Shown here piece after piece: positions 17,107 through 24,508 of a stretch of DNA of 64,000 nt. Each line of letters opens with the position of its first letter. Position 1 is the first letter of the stretch. The stretch lies in the NCBI RefSeq assembly GCF_013141765.1, contig NZ_WHOD01000105.1, positions 100,080 through 164,079 of the forward strand, given 5' to 3'. The DNA comes from Paenibacillus foliorum. Lineage in GTDB: Bacteria > Bacillota > Bacilli > Paenibacillales > NBRC-103111. The notes below the pieces were generated by a model. The model was not told where the DNA came from and searched no databases. It saw nothing but the letters and a program-made list of their open reading frames with translations. A program made the translations under genes and the position numbers.

Positions 17107-18111
17107 TTACTCAAACACCACGTAGGCTTTCGCCCTTTTTCTAGCTCCCTCTTTGAGAACCCATTCGCGCGCTTCCTCCAGGTTAAGCCTGTCGCCCAGA
17201 ATCATTTCCGGTTCCACGATTCTAGCGGCAAGGAGTGACAATGCGCGATCCAAAGTTCTGGGTCCGACGTAGCTTCCAATTAGCGTAAGCTCGCGTCTGA
17301 ACATTTGTTCAGGTTTTAATGAAACTACATCACCAGGTGACATCACACCATATAGCAGCATGCGCCCTCCAGGCGCCAAAGCATTAAATGCAGGTTCAAA
17401 AGCTGACGGAGAGCCGGATGCTTCGATCGCCAAATCCACTTCCAGGCTTTGTTTGGCTTCTTCCTGCGTCATGACTTGGGTGGCTCCTGCCCTTAAAGCA
17501 AGATTTCTCTGATCCTCATGATGGCTCACCCCAATAATTGTTGGCTGTCCCATTGCCCGCAGGCATTGAATCATCATGATACCTGAAGTGCCCAATCCCC
17601 AGATCGCCACTTTACTTCCTAGCTCAATATTGGCGCGATCCAGCGCATGAACGACACAGGACAAGGGCTCCCCTAATATTGCATGAACCGGGGAAAGCCC
17701 TTCAGGCAACGGATGGCATAATTCCGCAGGAACACTGACGTAAGACGCCAATCCACCATCACGAGTCACACCCACAGCTTGAGCATTCAGACATAGATGC
17801 GGCTTCCCTGCACGGCAATAGTTGCAGCTGTGACAGCCCAAATTAGGATCCACACACACTCTGGTACCTACGGATATGTGTTCCACTCCATGTCCGACCT
17901 CTTGAATCACACCAGCTAGCTCATGTCCCAAAACCATAGATTTGGCAGAAGTATAGCTGCCGTCAGCAATATGTCTGTCGGTGCCGCACAAGCCTGCTGC
18001 GGCAACTTTAATTAGGACCTCACCAGCGTTTACTATTGGCTCCGGGCGGTCTACTACACGCACGTCCCCTGGAGCATAAAAGACTAAGGCTTTCAATACC
18101 AATCCCCCCAT
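17107..18111 (-). CDS. Zinc-dependent alcohol/polyol dehydrogenase (second copy type)
   Basis: Medium-chain dehydrogenase of 334 aa from ATG. A TTG at 18096 (LKALVFYAPG) is perhaps the true start, since GGGGGGAT lies just before it. Zinc motifs are CGTDRH, GHELAG and CHSCNYCRAGKPHLC; the nucleotide-binding motif is IWGLGTSGIMMIQ. It is related to but clearly different from the next gene, so this is not a recent duplication. A cre-like element lies 10-23 nt upstream of the ATG start. It probably oxidises the imported polyol or a derivative. Confidence 0.8.
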   Translation of the reverse strand: MGGLVLKALVFYAPGDVRVVDRPEPIVNAGEVLIKVAAAGLCGTDRHIADGSYTSAKSMVLGHELAGVIQEVGHGVEHISVGTRVCVDPNLGCHSCNYCRAGKPHLCLNAQAVGVTRDGGLASYVSVPAELCHPLPEGLSPVHAILGEPLSCVVHALDRANIELGSKVAIWGLGTSGIMMIQCLRAMGQPTIIGVSHHEDQRNLALRAGATQVMTQEEAKQSLEVDLAIEASGSPSAFEPAFNALAPGGRMLLYGVMSPGDVVSLKPEQMFRRELTLIGSYVGPRTLDRALSLLAARIVEPEMILGDRLNLEEAREWVLKEGARKRAKAYVVFE

Positions 18112-18120
18112 TACACAATG

Positions 18121-18134
18121 AGAAAGCGGTTACA
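18121..18134 (+). promoter_or_regulatory. cre-like CcpA operator before the dehydrogenase genes
   Basis: AGAAAGCGGTTACA fits TGNNANCGNTNNCA with one mismatch (first base). The 14 bases GAAAGCGGTTACAA are identical to those in the site before the ABC operon, where they lie in the opposite orientation relative to the window. Confidence 0.5.
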
Positions 18135-18247
18135 ATTCATTCACTTAGCGAAGAGTGTCTTCGTCCACCCTTCTTCACCAGCCATCTTACTGCTACCTTT
18201 CTTCAGAATCAATTAACGAGCCCTAAGCAAATGCCTTTAAACGGCAT

Positions 18248-19003
18248 TTATTGAGTACAGAGCTCGATGCCCGATTCTTCACTGGCCGACAGCAGCTCGT
18301 CTGCAGGCAATTGGTCCGTCACAATACGATGCACTTTCGACAATGGGGCAAATGAGAACAACTCTTTTGCTCCGAATTTCGAATGATCCATCACAATGTT
18401 GACTTCCTCCGCTTGACTTATCGCAACTTTTTTTATTTCCGCTTCATATAAGTTTGAATTGCTAAATCCATGCTTGATATTGACGCCTGTTGCACCCAAA
18501 AAAATACGGTCAAACGCCATACCGGAAATCGTTCTCTCCGTGATCGGTCCAACCAAAGCTGCCGTTGTATCTATTAGCATTCCTCCTGTCACGAGGGTCT
18601 GGATTTGTTTGCCCATCAATTCTGCAGCAATGTTTACGGCATTGGTTACAACCTTAATGTTCATACCTGGAGGCAGATAACGTGCAACTTGCAGAGTTGT
18701 GGTTCCTGCGTCAATAAACACGGAATCTCCGGGTTGAATAAGTCCCGCAGCTTTTTTACCGATCTTCATCTTTTCTTCCGACATTAAGCTGTACCGATCC
18801 TGTAAAGCAATATCTCTGCCCATCAGGATAGCTCCACCGAATGTGCGCCGAATATTCCCCGCTGACTCCAATTTTTCCAAATCTCGGCGAAGTGTCATTT
18901 CCGTCACAGCAAATAGTTCCTTCAATTCTGTGATTTTAACTTCCCTCTCAGCATTCAAAAGCTCCAAAATTTGCTGCTGCCTCTCATTCAATCCGTTAAT
19001 CAT
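18248..19003 (-). CDS. DeoR-family transcriptional repressor
   Basis: Regulator of 251 aa. The N-terminal winged helix (about 5-60) carries the family signature: RQQQILELLNAEREVKITEL, VTEMTLRRDLEKLE. The C-terminal DeoRC sensor domain (about 75-235) has SVFIDAGTTTLQVAR and ALVGPITE. DeoR proteins of this type usually respond to a phosphorylated sugar and repress sugar catabolism. It lies inside the cluster, between the PfkB kinase and dehydrogenase genes. A weak hairpin (AAATGCC/GGCATTT) overlaps its stop codon. Confidence 0.85.
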   Translation of the reverse strand: MINGLNERQQQILELLNAEREVKITELKELFAVTEMTLRRDLEKLESAGNIRRTFGGAILMGRDIALQDRYSLMSEEKMKIGKKAAGLIQPGDSVFIDAGTTTLQVARYLPPGMNIKVVTNAVNIAAELMGKQIQTLVTGGMLIDTTAALVGPITERTISGMAFDRIFLGATGVNIKHGFSNSNLYEAEIKKVAISQAEEVNIVMDHSKFGAKELFSFAPLSKVHRIVTDQLPADELLSASEESGIELCTQ

Positions 19004-19064
19004 GATACCTACGGCCTCCCGCCGATTTCCAAGTAAAAGAAATGTCTGTTATCCTTATTATCGC

Positions 19065-19082
19065 CTCCTTTTCGAAAAGGAG
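19065..19082. promoter_or_regulatory. Perfect 18-bp palindrome between PfkB and DeoR genes
   Basis: CTCCTTTTCGAAAAGGAG reads the same on both strands. It lies 62-79 nt upstream of the deoR-like start and 30 nt or more after the kinase coding region begins on the other side. It may be an operator or a short hairpin; no T run follows in either direction, so a terminator is unlikely. Confidence 0.4.
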
Positions 19083-19117
19083 CAATATGGTAAACAATGA
19101 ATCATGGATAGTATTCT

Positions 19118-20314
19118 TTAAGGGTTATCGTGGCTCCAAACCTGGAGATGTTCCTGATAGCGCCAACCAAACAGCTCAAACCTTATCTCCTGTTGCAGCC
19201 AACCGTTCGAAATTCGCGCCCTGAGCATATCCCATGATGGAATTCCGCTGACGGCATCCGCTTTTTCAACATTAAAGGCTCCGACTCCAACTGCGCTTAT
19301 CAGTGCCTCTTCCACAGTCAATCCCTTCAAAAGCGCTGCCAGAAAACCGGCAATCGTACAATCTCCAGCCCCCGTTGTTCCTGCAGTCCTTACCTGGAAG
19401 CAAGGAACCAGCAGTTCACGGTTCACCCACCCCTCTACCTTGTCTGCAGGCGGAGAACAGAAACCCATGGTCTGGAATCTTGCCGAGTTTCTTGAGGTTT
19501 TCAGATAGAGACCATGCTCTCCTAGCTTCAACCCTACAACCGCAGCACCCATTTCAATCAGCTCGTCGGTAAGCAATGAAAGCAACTGAACGTTTGCAAA
19601 AGACAATAAAACGTTTGTTTGCTGTACATTTGTAAATTTCTCGTATATCTCGGGACGAAGCATGAATAATATCTCTTCGAAGCTCGGAAGAAATACATCC
19701 ACGTGAGCAATCGCTTTGCGAAGAATAGTCCTCCAATCTGCATGTCCAGCCGGCGATTCGGGATCCGGCTTGGCCAGATCAAGCGAAACCGTCAAGCCCT
19801 GCTCTTTAACAGCTGATAAAAGACATTCCAATTCCGTTCCACTGTCTTCGTACATCCTCTTCATCAATGGCGGATAACCAAAATGAAACAATCTGGCATC
19901 TTTTAATGAATCTTCCTTTACATCATCCGCAGAGAACGTATCATTCGCTCCAGTGCAGTGCAAAAAGATGCGATCTACATTCGGAGGGCTGATAACCAAC
20001 GTATAAGAGGTATGCTCACCTGACGCCACAATCATTCCTTCCGACAATTCCTCATTGTACTCTTCAAGCGCTTTAAGAACGGCATTGCCAAACAAATCAT
20101 CGCCTATCTTCCCCATTAAGCGCGTTTTAAGGCCTAGCCGGTGTAGGGCCAATCCCGTGTTGGAAACGGCTCCTCCGGTCGATATCAGGGCAGGGCCGAT
20201 GTCAATCAGCTTACCTGGAGTAAGCATAGCTTCCTTCTTCTCCTGGATGGCTGGAATTACATCTATGCAAATATGCCCTGCAACTACCACGTCCACCCCT
20301 CGTCCGCTCAACAC
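19118..20314 (-). CDS. PfkB-family carbohydrate kinase
   Basis: Ribokinase-fold kinase of 398 aa, longer than the usual 310-330. The N-terminal signature is GGAVSNTGLALHRLGL with GKIGDDLFG. The C-terminal ATP/catalytic motif is RTAGTTGAGDCTIAGFLAALL, with the catalytic Asp in GAGD. The start is GTG at 20314, overlapping the previous stop by one base (TAGTG) behind GGAGGGAA. The extra length includes an insertion around residues 225-290. It probably phosphorylates the ketose or keto-acid made by the dehydrogenases, to feed the aldolase. Confidence 0.85.
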   Translation of the reverse strand: MLSGRGVDVVVAGHICIDVIPAIQEKKEAMLTPGKLIDIGPALISTGGAVSNTGLALHRLGLKTRLMGKIGDDLFGNAVLKALEEYNEELSEGMIVASGEHTSYTLVISPPNVDRIFLHCTGANDTFSADDVKEDSLKDARLFHFGYPPLMKRMYEDSGTELECLLSAVKEQGLTVSLDLAKPDPESPAGHADWRTILRKAIAHVDVFLPSFEEILFMLRPEIYEKFTNVQQTNVLLSFANVQLLSLLTDELIEMGAAVVGLKLGEHGLYLKTSRNSARFQTMGFCSPPADKVEGWVNRELLVPCFQVRTAGTTGAGDCTIAGFLAALLKGLTVEEALISAVGVGAFNVEKADAVSGIPSWDMLRARISNGWLQQEIRFELFGWRYQEHLQVWSHDNP

Positions 20315-21471
20315 TATTCCCTCCAGTCAATCGTTACGGTTTCTCCTGTTTGTTCCGATTCCAGAGCTGCTGTAAACACCATGTGACTGCCTGCTGCTTC
20401 ATCTGGTGTTGCGCAGTGGAATGACTGCACCATCTCCTTGCCGTGTAAGAGCTCGTCGCAAAATGCTGCCCACATCTGGAGAATTGAATCGGAAAATCCA
20501 AACTCAAAAATGCCTCCGGTTATCGTATCGTACGCGGATTTATAAGGAACATCGACTACATGCCAAGCCTGTGATCCACCCGGCTCATAAGGAAGAGATG
20601 CTATTTGTTTTGGATTTTTGGTGCTATACTCGGCCGAAAAGGCAGTGCCTTGGATACGGATAAACCATGTATTAGCATGTCCTGGAGCCATTCTTTTGGT
20701 GGAAAGGATCATAGGAAACTTCTGCTTCTCAATATTCACTTCACAAGCAAGTATGGCATTATCCCAAGTTTCGCAGGCTGCCATTCCACCTTTCCCATCC
20801 GGTCTTTCATGAATGATCTTTGACAGCATTGCTCTGACATTGGCCGGTTTCCAACCAAATCTCAGCGGCAGGTGAAGCACATGCAGGCCTAAGTCTCCCA
20901 TACAGCCATATTCTCCATTGGTGGCAATACGGCGTTTCCAATTGATTGCCTTGTTGGGATCCAGATCACTGGAATGCCAGAAGCCCGCTTCCACTTCGAT
21001 AATGGTTCCGAATCGACCTTCATTCACCCACCTCACCAATTGCTGGGCGCCTGGAAAGAACGGAAATTCCGATGAGCTTCTGACCATGACATTTGGATGG
21101 GCAAGAATCGCTTCCTGAATAGCCGAATTGGCTTTTTTATCGATACCAAACGGTTTCTCTCCCAACAAATGTTTGCCTGACTGAATAATATCTATATATA
21201 TACTTTCGTGTAGATTATGTGGAACCGCACAATAAACCGCATCAATCGAAGCGTCGGCCAATAAATCTTTGTAATCCGTGTAGGCATGCTCCACGCTTGG
21301 AACTTGATTCAGAAACCACTGCGCTGCTGCTGGGTTAGCGTCACACACTGCGACAATCCGCGGTTCAAAATCTACATGTTCCAAATGGCACCAACGAGCC
21401 GATGCGCTGGCAAATTCCTTGCCCATTAACCCACAGCCAATAACACCGAAACGTATAACTGTTTTGGCCAT
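20314..21471 (-). CDS. Gfo/Idh/MocA-family oxidoreductase
   Basis: NAD(P)-dependent dehydrogenase of 385 aa. Rossmann motif GVIGCGLMGKEFA lies at residues 8-20. The EKPFG catalytic Lys region is near 115-119 (LLGEKPFGID). The C-terminal alpha/beta domain has GEYGCMGDLGLHVLHLPL, with the usual active-site His. Family members act on inositols, glucose derivatives, 1,5-anhydro sugars and levoglucosan; the sequence alone does not say which. It overlaps the aldolase stop by one base (TAATG), so it belongs to the same operon. Confidence 0.8.
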   Translation of the reverse strand: MAKTVIRFGVIGCGLMGKEFASASARWCHLEHVDFEPRIVAVCDANPAAAQWFLNQVPSVEHAYTDYKDLLADASIDAVYCAVPHNLHESIYIDIIQSGKHLLGEKPFGIDKKANSAIQEAILAHPNVMVRSSSEFPFFPGAQQLVRWVNEGRFGTIIEVEAGFWHSSDLDPNKAINWKRRIATNGEYGCMGDLGLHVLHLPLRFGWKPANVRAMLSKIIHERPDGKGGMAACETWDNAILACEVNIEKQKFPMILSTKRMAPGHANTWFIRIQGTAFSAEYSTKNPKQIASLPYEPGGSQAWHVVDVPYKSAYDTITGGIFEFGFSDSILQMWAAFCDELLHGKEMVQSFHCATPDEAAGSHMVFTAALESEQTGETVTIDWRE

Positions 21472-22322
21472 TAGGCTGAGACTCCCTTCAGCAGGCTCAA
21501 CGCATCCTCAGCCGTAACGTTGTGGTGCACGATGGCCATCATGGCACGAGTCATAGCAGCCGGGTTCGGATGCTGAACCACATTGCGGCCATATACGATG
21601 CCAGAAGCTCCCTGCTTAATCAACTCGACAGTCCGGTTAACAAGCTCCTCATCACTTGCACGTCCCCCGCCGCGAACCAGCACAGGAACACCCGAAGCAA
21701 CCTCAATCACACGATGATATTCTCTAACATCATCGCATGGGTCCGCTTTGATGACATCCGCGCCCAGCTCAACAGCCTGGCGGACCAATGGCATGATTTT
21801 ACGGAGATCACCGTCTACCATATATCCGCCTTTCTCTTCATTTGGCAGCATAACAAGAGGTTCGACCATCAATGTCATCCCGTACTTCTCTGCTTCAGTT
21901 TTGAGAAGAGAGATATTACGAACACATTGATGATGAAGTTCCGGTTGGTTCGGAAGGAGCAGCAGATTGACACAAACAGCTACGGCATCCAAACGCAAAG
22001 CCTGTTCAATGGTCCGGTTAATGGTTTCACTAAATAAGAAGCTTGGGAGCTCAGGACCGTAAACATTGGCTGCATCGGCACGAAGGACAAGGCCTGGTTT
22101 CTGCTTGCCGGGAATAGACTGTAAGAAATGCGCCTGGCCAATAGTCAATTGGATGCAATCCGGATTCGCTTCCACAACAGTCTGGATAGCTAACCTCATA
22201 TCTTCAATACCGTTTAAAAACGTATACTCATTAAAAAAACCATGATCAATAGCTACATCAAAACATTTTCCTTGTTCACTAAACATGCGATTTAATCGAA
22301 AAGGAACGGACAAAAAAATCAT
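21471..22322 (-). CDS. Class I aldolase, DeoC/LacD/DhnA family
   Basis: TIM-barrel Schiff-base aldolase of 283 aa. The N-terminal FDVAIDHGF, the lysine strand ADVIKADPCDD (Schiff-base Lys near 195) and the phosphate-binding loop VPVLVRGGG with GIVYGRNVVQ fit the class I family that includes archaeal FBP aldolase, LsrF, tagatose-bisphosphate and sulfofructose-phosphate aldolases. The ATG directly abuts GAGGAG, so a TTG nine bases later may be the true start. It is the promoter-proximal gene of the catabolic operon. Confidence 0.8.
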   Translation of the reverse strand: MIFLSVPFRLNRMFSEQGKCFDVAIDHGFFNEYTFLNGIEDMRLAIQTVVEANPDCIQLTIGQAHFLQSIPGKQKPGLVLRADAANVYGPELPSFLFSETINRTIEQALRLDAVAVCVNLLLLPNQPELHHQCVRNISLLKTEAEKYGMTLMVEPLVMLPNEEKGGYMVDGDLRKIMPLVRQAVELGADVIKADPCDDVREYHRVIEVASGVPVLVRGGGRASDEELVNRTVELIKQGASGIVYGRNVVQHPNPAAMTRAMMAIVHHNVTAEDALSLLKGVSA

Positions 22323-22363
22323 CTCCTCAAAATTGGGTATGAAATTTACTTTTTATAACATTT

Positions 22364-22417
22364 ATAGTAATTTACATGTTGTTTTTAGTCAATATAATTA
22401 TCAAAACGAACATTTTG
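22364..22417 (-). promoter_or_regulatory. Promoter and possible DeoR operator of the catabolic operon
   Basis: On the minus strand, -35 TTGACT (22392-22387) and -10 TACTAT (22369-22364) are 17 nt apart, a strong sigma-A-type promoter. Just upstream of it, CAAAA-CGAACA-TTTTG (22402-22417) forms a 5-6-5 inverted repeat, a candidate operator for the DeoR protein of the cluster. Confidence 0.6.
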
Positions 22418-22512
22418 CGATATGTGATTTTATCTTTAAATCGCTTGCGTCACATGCGCAGTCCTTGGTGTACATTAATGGTCTTGCACTTCCTTACAAG
22501 CTTCCACGCTGA

Positions 22513-22641
22513 AAGGGTGCTTCTACCGTGAGTGAGGGTACAATCACAGCTCCTTACACCAATAAGCTAGCCTTCAACATTCAACCCTACGGTTCCAACA
22601 TTTATCAATCCTATGAGACATTTAGAAAGGATACCCAGTAA
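22513..22641 (+). pseudogene. Degenerate C-terminal coding remnant
   Basis: From GTG at 22528 to a TAA at 22639, one frame reads as plausible protein (SEGTITAPYTNK, FNIQPYGSNIYQSYE) with no ribosome site or long upstream frame. The wording resembles the last beta strand of a glycoside hydrolase C-terminal domain, but that is a weak impression. The 418-base gap 22323-22740 otherwise holds only the aldolase promoter and a terminator. I read it as the tail of a gene lost by deletion; a chance ORF is possible. Confidence 0.3.
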
Positions 22642-22681
22642 AACGTTAGTAGGGTGAAGAACTTAAACATTCAAATAGGTC

Positions 22682-22723
22682 AAAAAAAATGAAGCCCTCC
22701 ATCCCAAAGGAAAGAGAGCTTCA
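22682..22723 (-). terminator. Terminator of the LysM repeat-protein gene
   Basis: On the minus strand, TGAAGCTCTC pairs with GAGGGCTTCA (one bulge) across a 14-nt loop and is followed by TTTTTTTTG. Confidence 0.75.
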
Positions 22724-22740
22724 ACCATTACTGATAAAGA

Positions 22741-23688
22741 TTAATTTTTATCTAAGTGATCCTGTTCTTCATGACCACTAACATGACCGCCGAGATGAAC
22801 GCCAACCTGACCGACATGATCACCTAGATTGCCTCCTACGTGAACACCAACGCCATGATTCTTAATATTCCCGCCAGCATGTACGCCCGCACCCTGATTC
22901 CCAAGATGTCCTCCGAGATGAACGCCCATGCCATGATCCGCTAAATGTCCACCAGCATGTACCCCTGCTCCATGACCCCCAATATATCCGCCAGTATGAA
23001 CACCCAAGCCTTGCCCACCTAGATGCCCACCCGCATGAACACCTGCTTCATGCCCGCCAAGATGGCCTCCAAGATGAACACCAAAGCCATTGCCGATATG
23101 CTGCCCTGCTCCAGGATGGTATTGCGGCGGATAATGATGGGGGTATGGATAAGCGGAATGAGTATGTTGACCGTACGGATGCATGTGTGATTTCCCTTGA
23201 ATTGGCATCGTTTGTTGTTCAGGGTTCGTAGTAGGCAAATCTCTACCGTCTCCAAGTCCTTCTTGCTCCATGTACATCTTGTGGCAATACATTTTATCCA
23301 AACGTGGAATATATGCAGTGCTTCCCGGCGCTAAGTAATCCGGATTTTGAATGTGCGGATTCATACTCTCTAGAATCGGTTGGGGAACATTGTACATTTG
23401 AGCCAGGACCCCCATAGACTCTCCTTCATTACAGTGGTGATGTGTGAAATATGTGCCATTGCGATCATCTTCTCCTCTAAAAAACGGAAAGAAAAAAGGG
23501 GAAATAAAGAAAAATGGAAAAAATCTACGTTGAGGAAAAAAAGACGGATGCCCAAAGTGTCCAAAACCTCCGTGTCCATGTCCAAAGCCTCCATGTCCAA
23601 AGCCTCCATGTCCAAGGCCTCCATGTCCAAGGCCTCCATGTCCAAAGCCTCCGTGTTCAAAGCCTCCATGTCCAAAAGCACGCTCCAT
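22741..23688 (-). CDS. Gly/His-rich repeat protein with central LysM domain
   Basis: Protein of 315 aa starting at ATG 23688, ten bases after AGGAGG; an earlier ATG at 23721 lacks a site. Three parts: residues about 1-45, five-residue repeats of the form GGFGH; an aromatic stretch FFPFFFISPFFFPFFRG, then a LysM domain (about 80-130: CNEGESMGVLAQMYNVP, YLAPGSTAYIPR); and about 200-311, eight 13-residue repeats of the form GVHxGGxLGxHGx. There is no signal peptide. LysM plus low-complexity Gly/His tails suggests a spore-coat or exosporium protein, or a metal-binding surface protein. Function unknown. Confidence 0.7.
   Translation of the reverse strand: MERAFGHGGFEHGGFGHGGLGHGGLGHGGFGHGGFGHGHGGFGHFGHPSFFPQRRFFPFFFISPFFFPFFRGEDDRNGTYFTHHHCNEGESMGVLAQMYNVPQPILESMNPHIQNPDYLAPGSTAYIPRLDKMYCHKMYMEQEGLGDGRDLPTTNPEQQTMPIQGKSHMHPYGQHTHSAYPYPHHYPPQYHPGAGQHIGNGFGVHLGGHLGGHEAGVHAGGHLGGQGLGVHTGGYIGGHGAGVHAGGHLADHGMGVHLGGHLGNQGAGVHAGGNIKNHGVGVHVGGNLGDHVGQVGVHLGGHVSGHEEQDHLDKN
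22760..23100 (-). repeat. 39-bp degenerate tandem repeats (13-residue units)
   Basis: About eight imperfect units encode GVHxGGxLGxxGx. Within each unit the GVH and GG positions are constant and the last residues vary (HEA, QGL, HGA, HGM, QGA, HGV). They form the C-terminal third of the LysM repeat protein. Confidence 0.75.
23567..23677 (-). repeat. 15-bp tandem repeats encoding GGFGH units
   Basis: About seven near-identical 15-bp units (plus-strand form CCTCCATGTCCAAAG) run in tandem. They differ mainly by AAAG versus AAGG. Such an array is prone to copy-number change by slippage. Confidence 0.8.
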
Positions 23689-23832
23689 ATACAGTTTGCC
23701 TCCTAAAGATGATATAGTCATTTGACCCTATTGTATGGGCTGGTGTCTGTATTGGTTCCCACTTTAATGTAAAATGGGCTGCTGCTTAACGACTCTTCGC
23801 ACTTCGGCAAACACCCGATCTATTGAAACAAT

Positions 23833-24375
23833 TCAATGAGCTTTCATCGCTTCGACCATTGTCCCTAGCTTTATTATCGTTTTCCAGTTTCGTGCTGTCT
23901 GGGGTACAAGCTTCTGAAATTTTTTGGGTAATTTAGAATCAAGTAAACTCTTACGATACAAAATGTAAATCTCTCGATCCTCCATATAATATTCGTCATT
24001 CTCATAATTAACATCAGGCAGCCGATCAATCTCTTCCTGCGAAGGTGCTTCCTTCAATAAGGTGAGGTGTATGCTTTCTCCTTCGGTCAAGGAGCCTGGT
24101 GCAAACGGACAACGCTCTATAATCCGTTCCAGTTCCTTGTCGGTTCTCAATATAACGCTGATCGATAAACCGAACACTAACTTTATTTCATTTTCAATTC
24201 GCAATTGTAACGTTTCCGCACCTTCTTCCGATTCGAACAAGACGTTACCACTATTTATGTACGTTTGCACTCGTCCAAATCCTAACGCTTGAAACATGCT
24301 TTTCAATTCACTCATTTTTATCATGTTATGTCCACTTACATTAATGCCACGTAATAATGCAATATAAATCGTCAT
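23833..24375 (-). CDS. DUF1697 family protein
   Basis: Protein of 180 aa. The N-terminal ALLRGINVSGHNMIKMSEL, then FGRVQTYINSGNVLFES, are the hallmarks of DUF1697, a cytosolic family of unknown function common in Bacilli. Length is normal for the family. SD: AAAGGGGAAC upstream of ATG. It is divergent from the catalase gene and appears monocistronic. Confidence 0.85.
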   Translation of the reverse strand: MTIYIALLRGINVSGHNMIKMSELKSMFQALGFGRVQTYINSGNVLFESEEGAETLQLRIENEIKLVFGLSISVILRTDKELERIIERCPFAPGSLTEGESIHLTLLKEAPSQEEIDRLPDVNYENDEYYMEDREIYILYRKSLLDSKLPKKFQKLVPQTARNWKTIIKLGTMVEAMKAH

Positions 24376-24508
24376 TTTCGTTCCCCTTTTCTTAATCGAA
24401 GGATAATTATGGTATTTTCCCTATTATAACTTTTAAGCTCTCCAATAGGCAGCATAATATTCCAAATGGTTGCTAACAATAGGTTGGAATATACATGAGG
24501 AGGATAAA

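Noticed and set aside
18229..18249. AAATGCC/GGCATTT hairpin as terminator of the deoR gene
   Set aside because: It overlaps the stop codon and has no T run on either strand.
11600..22322. Assignment of the sugar locus as an inositol, sulfoquinovose or levoglucosan pathway
   Set aside because: Each shares one or more families, but the diagnostic enzymes (iolB/D/E; sulfoquinovosidase or SLA reductase; levoglucosan-specific genes) are not seen, so no pathway name is given.
22285..22512. 75-aa plus-strand frame before the coding remnant
   Set aside because: It overlaps the aldolase start and promoter, and its sequence is low in protein-like pattern; only the part after 22513 looks coding.
23380..23706. 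Plus-strand frames made of repeated SKASM or QSLHV units
   Set aside because: They are the antisense reading of the 15-bp array in the LysM repeat gene and have no ribosome site.
24410..24508. PerR box or sigma-F/G promoter before the catalase
   Set aside because: AT-rich near-matches exist (TTATAA-like words, GCATA) but none has both halves at correct spacing.
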